Assembly (NCBI GenBank): GCA_030533445.1
Contig: CM060076.1
Span: forward strand, 6,334,501 to 6,398,500
Direction: 5' to 3'
DNA: 64,000 nt
From: Cyprinodon diabolis
Lineage: Eukaryota > Chordata > Actinopteri > Cyprinodontiformes > Cyprinodontidae
In this document: piece by piece, positions 58,585 to 64,000 of the stretch
Layout of the letters: every line of letters begins with the position of its first letter
Numbering within the stretch: position 1 is the first letter of the stretch
Notes under the pieces: model-generated
The model's database searches: none
What the model saw: only the letters and a program-made list of their open reading frames with translations
Told to the model about the DNA's origin: nothing
Position numbers and translations under genes: made by a program

Positions 58585-60458
58585 CTGGAAATATGCAATG
58601 GGATTAAAACTTGGGGTTTTTGAAAATGAACATAAACAGCAGTAATCATACAGCCAGTAAAGTTATGACTTGGCTAAAGAACAGCAGAGTAAATATTTTA
58701 TGTCATTCTTATGAAAAATTATTCAGTCATAAACGTTCTGCTGGGAGAAATTGGACCAAATTCCAGCAGATTATGGAGCAAGCATCTGAAAGAAAACCCA
58801 AACATCGACCTAAGTCCTATGTTTTACATTTTATTTTTTATTTGGATATTTATGATATATAAAGGATTTTTTAAATCCAACAATAACTCACCAAAAATTT
58901 TTATTTAATTTCTGATGGTCAGAAAATATTCTAGGTTTTATCTAATGTTTATGAATGAAATTATTACAGTCCAAACAAAAAATAAAATCATTTGGCAGCC
59001 CTGAAGAGGCGCTGCTAAAATGAGGCCATGCTTGGACATTAAAAGATTAATATAATGTGATCAAACTGAATTAGAAATCTCCACTACATTATAGCAGTGA
59101 GGGTAAAAGCTTCCCTTGTTTTGTCGCTCAAAAAAACAAAATTTTCAAGGAGGTGCAGCTAAGATCCAGCTGTTCATACTATTTAGCTTTTCAAAAAAGT
59201 TATCTATGTTATAAATGTTTGTGTTATAAATGTTATTTATTAAATTACAGTAATTCAAAGGAAAATTTCTTTGCATTTTATAGACTTTCAGTCGTTGCTT
59301 TTAGAGTGAGAATAAGCTAAACATTTGATGCAGTAAAGATAACAAATAACATTTTTTTTTTTCCATAAGATCAAATCTCTTTTTGTCTGAATGTTATCAT
59401 ATGTAAGTGGAACAGTACTTCCTGCATGCTGCAACTATTTTATTGTGTCTGATAAGAGTTGTTCCTGTGTTAGCTTGAGAAAGCTCTAGTTTTAATCTGT
59501 CCAAATACTGTCGGATATGCAACTCTCTCTCTCTCTTTTACATTAATACCAAATTTCGATGTAAAATTCCTAAGAATGAACATGAAGCACTGTATAATAA
59601 TAGAAATACAGCTAATAACTGGATTGGGGACAGTCGTGTTTCTGCCCCCTCCAGTTACATCACACCAGTTGTCCCAGTAGAGCAGGACTCCACTCACACT
59701 AAATGGATCCTTTATTAATGTCGGAGGCTCAGCTTGCACGCTGCACACAGGGATGGCGGAGTGTGTGTGTGAGTGTGAGTTTACCGCATTGAAGAGCAGT
59801 TGTCGTTGACAGCTGCACGAGTGCAGGAGAGAAAGAGTCAAGTGGCTTCAAATAGCCGTCGTTCCTCTCATTCATCAGACGCCTGCTCTTCTTCTTCTAA
59901 GCAGCCACTGGTGTGAAGTTTACATTTTTTCATGTTGACACTGTCCTGGAAATGTTTGCAAGGTCATGATTCATAAAATGTTCAGATAAAAAATACATTA
60001 AAACAGACTGATCAACTCTTCAATGAGAAATCATTACAACAACATTCTTTCTTCTTTAGTCATATTCTAAAGATTTTGGATGGAGAGAAAAATATCTGAC
60101 ACCATCAAAATAACTTCTTTTAACTTGAATTATTGCCTTTCTTTAAGCCATGTGTAAATTAGTGAGCCTAAAACCTATGGAAGCTGCAGAAGAGAGCAAA
60201 TGAATCTAAAGAAATCTGCTGTGATTGTTTTATATTTCTAAAGCTGTCAGTTTTACACTGCAAAAAAAAGTAACCGTCCAACTAAGAATCTGAAACTAAA
60301 TGTCTCTTGTAAGCCAGAAAAGAAGAATCTATTTAGAGTTTAATATTAAATATAAGTAAATGTTAGATTCGAACCTTTGATTTAGGGTAACAGCTCACTA
60401 AAGAATTAAAGAGACACTCTTAAATCTTGTTTTAAAAAGCACCTAAACCTAATAAAAA
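58585..60458. other. intergenic, no gene recognised
   Basis: The block 59600-59900 is GC-richer with (GTGTGA)n and CpG sites and could be single-copy, but its 123-codon minus frame (59470-59841) has no family similarity that I recognise. Confidence 0.45.
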
Positions 60459-60749
60459 CACTGGAAAAACAATTTATAAATAAGTAACAATTTCTTATAT
60501 TAAGTGTATTTACCCTTAATTTGAGTAGGTAAATTAGATAGTTTGCTAATTGAATAAGCATTTTTACTCTTAAAATATGATTATTAGATAAAATGCACTT
60601 AAAATAAGACAATGTAATTGTGTTTTCTTATTTAAAGAGTAAATTGTCTTGTTCCATTGGCAAAATGTCTCTTTGACCTCCTCAATCCAAAAACAAATGC
60701 ACTTATTTTAAGAAAAACTGACTTATCTTGATTTTGATTTTTTCTAGTG
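60459..60749. mobile_element. TA-MITE copy 6
   Basis: CACTGGAAAAACA to TTTTTTCTAGTG. The flanks are not clearly TA on both sides. Confidence 0.85.
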
Positions 60750-62948
60750 AAATAATGAGGACATGTAAAATATTTGAAACTTCTAATTAAAATTATAAGA
60801 TATTTTTTCAGTTTTTTCTAAGCCTTATTTAAACAAATAATAATAACAAAAATAATATCCTTTGTTTTGAAAAGGGTTTTTTATAAAAACATAAACAGTG
60901 GATTAATCACGAAATACTACATTTAGATTAATCTGTGTGTAACGCTGATGCAAAATAAACAGGTGTAAATTAATGAATTAATAATATATTTACACCTAAG
61001 GTTTTTTTTATATCCGCCAGTCAGACTGGACAGGAAGTCTTCTTGAGCTCAATTTCACAGTGGACCAAAAATCAGGAAGTTTAAAGTATTTGCAGCAAAA
61101 AAAAGAGTTTTTTTTTAGCTGCTCAACAATAAACTGAGCTTGTAATATTTGAAACAAATAAATACAGTGGTCAGGTTCTTTCCAAAAAAGGGAATCTGTG
61201 TAAAGAAGAAGCCGTTTACACGTTTGACAGACTGAAAGAAAGGCCTTCAACTATTTTAGATTTAATTGAGATAAAAGGCTATTGTCAATAAGAGAACAGG
61301 ATTTGCACCGCTCTCTCTTTAAAATTTCCTATTTTATTTATTTTAATCAATTTTGTAACAATTTTTTTTGTGAAAAATGTTTTAAAAAATATGTGTGGTT
61401 TCTTTCTTCTCCTGTGTCAACAAAAATTCATTTTGAGGATGCTGATTCCCTGTGGGATTCTTTTTTTTTTCTTTTGTCAACAAAACATCAGGTTAAATAG
61501 AAGCTCTCCACTAGGCAGCTTCTGTGAGCCATGCATATCTCTAAGTGAAACGGTAGGTTTCATAAGACCCCAAACTATAACAAATATCATTCTTCATAGC
61601 AAATTTTACATTCGCAAAATTTCCCCCGATCCGAGTTAAATTGGAAATCTCCGTTTAAATGGACACTAAATAAAATGACCGGCTCATGACGTGTGCATAC
61701 ATGTACCCAGCTTTCAATTAGATTAAGTCATTTAAGCATGTGCAGAACGGTCTAATTTTCTGGAAATGCTTCGGTAACAGTAGAAGAAGCCGCCTGTTTT
61801 TAAAACCAACCCGTACCGGCCGCTCATCCTCAACTTTAGCTACTATTTGTTACTGTCCTGCACAATTATTTCCCTATTGTTCTTCAGTCATGTCTGCTGA
61901 TGTCGTTTTTTACATTATCGACCTTATCACATCTTTGCATCCATACTTTTGTTTTTGTTTGTCATTATAGTTAAGCTAAGGGCTCAGTGGTACCTTATGC
62001 TAATGCTTCGTTGCTACAGCTGAACAGGGCAGGATGACATCTGCAAATTGCATTTAGTGCCACCTCCTCCACCAAGGACCAAGGTCCCGGGGCCATGGGA
62101 AATATGAAAAATGTCACACATACGCAGTGGAGACATTTTTACTCCAAAGATCGTAATTGGTGTGTACATGGAAACCAATCGAAATGGCAATCTGCAAAAA
62201 ACACTTCTCTCTTTTGGAATGAAATTTCTTTCCGATTGGACCAAAATCGGTTCCCGAATTTGACTAGAATCTTCCGTCTGACATGGTTACATGAAACATT
62301 TTTGATCTTGTTAGGGACAAAGACGTCTGTAAATGTCTTTGTCCTTAACCACTCACCTGGTTTGTTGCTACCAGGTGGAAATTAATTTAGCTTCTGGAGA
62401 TAATATTTTTAATATCCATCATATATTCAACTAGGCACATTAGATGTTGTAAAATAATATAACAAACTGACTTACCATACCTTTAATTTTTCACTCCTGA
62501 CTGCCATAGTAGCTCTTTAGGACAACCTGAACATTTGCACACTTCAATTAAAAAAAAATCATTTAATTCTTCAAGCTCTAGAATGACATCATTACATCAT
62601 TCTTACATTGGTGTTTATATAAAGAGCTAACCTGCCATGTACAGCTTTTATGTGTCATGCAGTTCCGTCTTTTTTTCTTTAAACTGGTTTATATTTGATG
62701 TAAGCTTTTTTAATTCTAAGATTCCAGCCCAGGTTGAATTTTATAAGAATAAAAAAAACACGTCCCTCCCCTTGTGCCTGTATAAGCATAGCAAAAAGAA
62801 GTTTCTCTTTTAATCATTTATCTATACATCTGTAGATGTTTCATTCTATCTTGCTGTTGTGACAAATCAATTTCTCTCTTGGGAAATAAATCAACTCTTA
62901 ACTGATTATTGCACTATTGTATTACTGTCATAACTTGTCAGTAATGTT

Positions 62949-62952
<4 letters not shown>
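60750..62952. other. intergenic, possible old MITE near 61640-62310
   Basis: The block ending gacatggttacatgaaacat resembles a piece at 57390-57430, suggesting a shared element end. A hairpin ggacaaagac / gtctttgtcc lies at 62312-62344. No gene was recognised. Confidence 0.4.

Positions 62953-63027
<75 letters not shown>
62953..63027. repeat. (AT)n microsatellite
   Basis: About 36 uninterrupted AT units. Confidence 0.98.
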
Positions 63028-63029
<2 letters not shown>

Positions 63030-63067
63030 TTCTATTCTGCAGACACTGTTTGATTTTTACTGATCTA

Positions 63068-63357
63068 CACTGGAAAAATTAGAATTCTAGATAAGTCATT
63101 TTTTTCTTAAAATAAGTGCATTTGTTCTTGGATTGAGGAGGTAAAAGAGACATTTTTTCCCAAGGGAACAAAACAATTTACATTTAAAATAAGAAAACAC
63201 AATTGCATTGTCTTATTTAAAGTGCACATTATCTAATTCTCTTATTTTAAGAGTAAAAATACTCATTCCATTGCAAACTATCTCATTTACCAACTCAAAT
63301 TAAGGGCAAAACCTAATTTAAGAAATTTTTACTTATTTCTAGATCGTTTTTCCAGTG
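63068..63357. mobile_element. TA-MITE copy 7
   Basis: CACTGGAAAAATT to GTTTTTCCAGTG with TA on both sides (63066-63067 and 63358-63359). Confidence 0.92.
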
Positions 63358-63524
63358 TATTATTGTGTTATGGTATCAATTTATAAGTCAAAACATTGGG
63401 TGCATTGTACATTAAAGTGTCAGATTCAGGGTATGGATACACATACATGACAAATTAAGGTGAAACTTATTTACATAGACTGGAGCAAATTTAGAAACCA
63501 TCACCTCCTCTCAGCTGCAGAATG

Positions 63525-63680
63525 GGGCAGTTGTTAACAGTGTTGTATTGAGGCATGAAGGGGGTTCTCACTGGGTATTCTGGCTTCCTCCAACCCTCAG
63601 ACAAATGAAACCTTTTATTATTTACATGTACTCTTAACTCTAAATTGCCCTCAGATATGAATATGTGTCTACAGAGTGGT
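63525..63680 (+). mobile_element. decayed SINE-like copy, second family
   Basis: Pieces such as gggttctcactgggtattct, ggcttcctcca and ctctaaattgccctcagata match the family at 48045. Confidence 0.5.
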
Positions 63681-63717
63681 GATCCCCTCTGGCCGACCTG
63701 TTCCTCATCCCACTTCT

Positions 63718-63936
63718 TGTATTTACCCTTAATTTGAGTAGGTAAAAGAGATGAAATGAGTATTTTTACAATTAGATAATATGCACTTTAAATAAGACAA
63801 TGCAATTGTTTTTTCTCATTGTAAGTGGATATTGTCTTGTTCCATTGGCAAAATGTCTCTTTTACCTACTCAATTCAAGAACAAATGTACTTATTTTAAG
63901 TAAAAAATGTATTTTTTTTCCCAGTGTATTCTAGAA
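63718..63936. mobile_element. TA-MITE copy 8, left part missing
   Basis: It matches the family from tatttacccttaatttgag to ttcccagtgta; the first 70 nt are lost. Confidence 0.8.
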
Positions 63937-64000
63937 ATCTGAAAGTTAGAAGCCAGTAATTCTGATCTGAGAAGTGTATAGAGGGCTCACAATAATGGGC

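Overview
The window comes from a teleost fish genome. The protein-coding parts are exons split by introns, and the rest carries vertebrate and teleost repeats: Rex3/RTE and L2-type LINEs, tRNA-headed SINEs, Tc1 elements, hAT and TTAA-terminated MITEs, and solo LTRs with clean target-site duplications. I cannot name the species.

The one host gene I can support is plasminogen (plg), on the minus strand between 20398 (start codon) and 3507 (stop). I assembled 19 coding exons by hand. Every splice junction keeps phase, and the exons sum to 2400 nt (799 codons plus stop). The product has a signal peptide, a PAN/apple domain, five kringles and a trypsin-like serine protease domain, with activation site R569|V570 and catalytic triad H611, D654, S749. 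Each kringle is split over two exons, with phase-1 introns at the module borders. All introns begin with GT except intron 3, which appears to use a GC donor. The gene looks intact. By family knowledge it is a liver-secreted zymogen activated to plasmin for fibrinolysis.

Layout. 1-1800: an 887-bp tandem duplication and AT-rich minisatellites. 1890-3152: a dead Tc1 transposon just downstream of plg. 3343-20398: plg, with introns carrying LINE tails, a TTAA-type MITE, a partial LTR, a Tc1 scrap, a SINE and two hAT MITEs with perfect 8-bp target duplications. Intron 1 (3.8 kb) holds L2, Rex3 and another LINE tail. 20400-64000: about 43 kb with no supported gene. It is dominated by repeats: solo LTRs with 5-bp duplications, two long foldback elements, two elements carrying the start of a RecQ-like helicase, a BED-finger hAT element nested in a TTAA element, and at least eight copies of a TA-flanked palindromic MITE.

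The observations most worth a second look are the group of TTAA-terminated elements, the helicase-fragment elements, the nested insertion at 42457-44435, and the noncanonical splice site of plg. I found no CRISPR array, operon, rRNA or functional tRNA gene. All coordinates come from reading the sequence by eye; repeat boundaries without target duplications are approximate.
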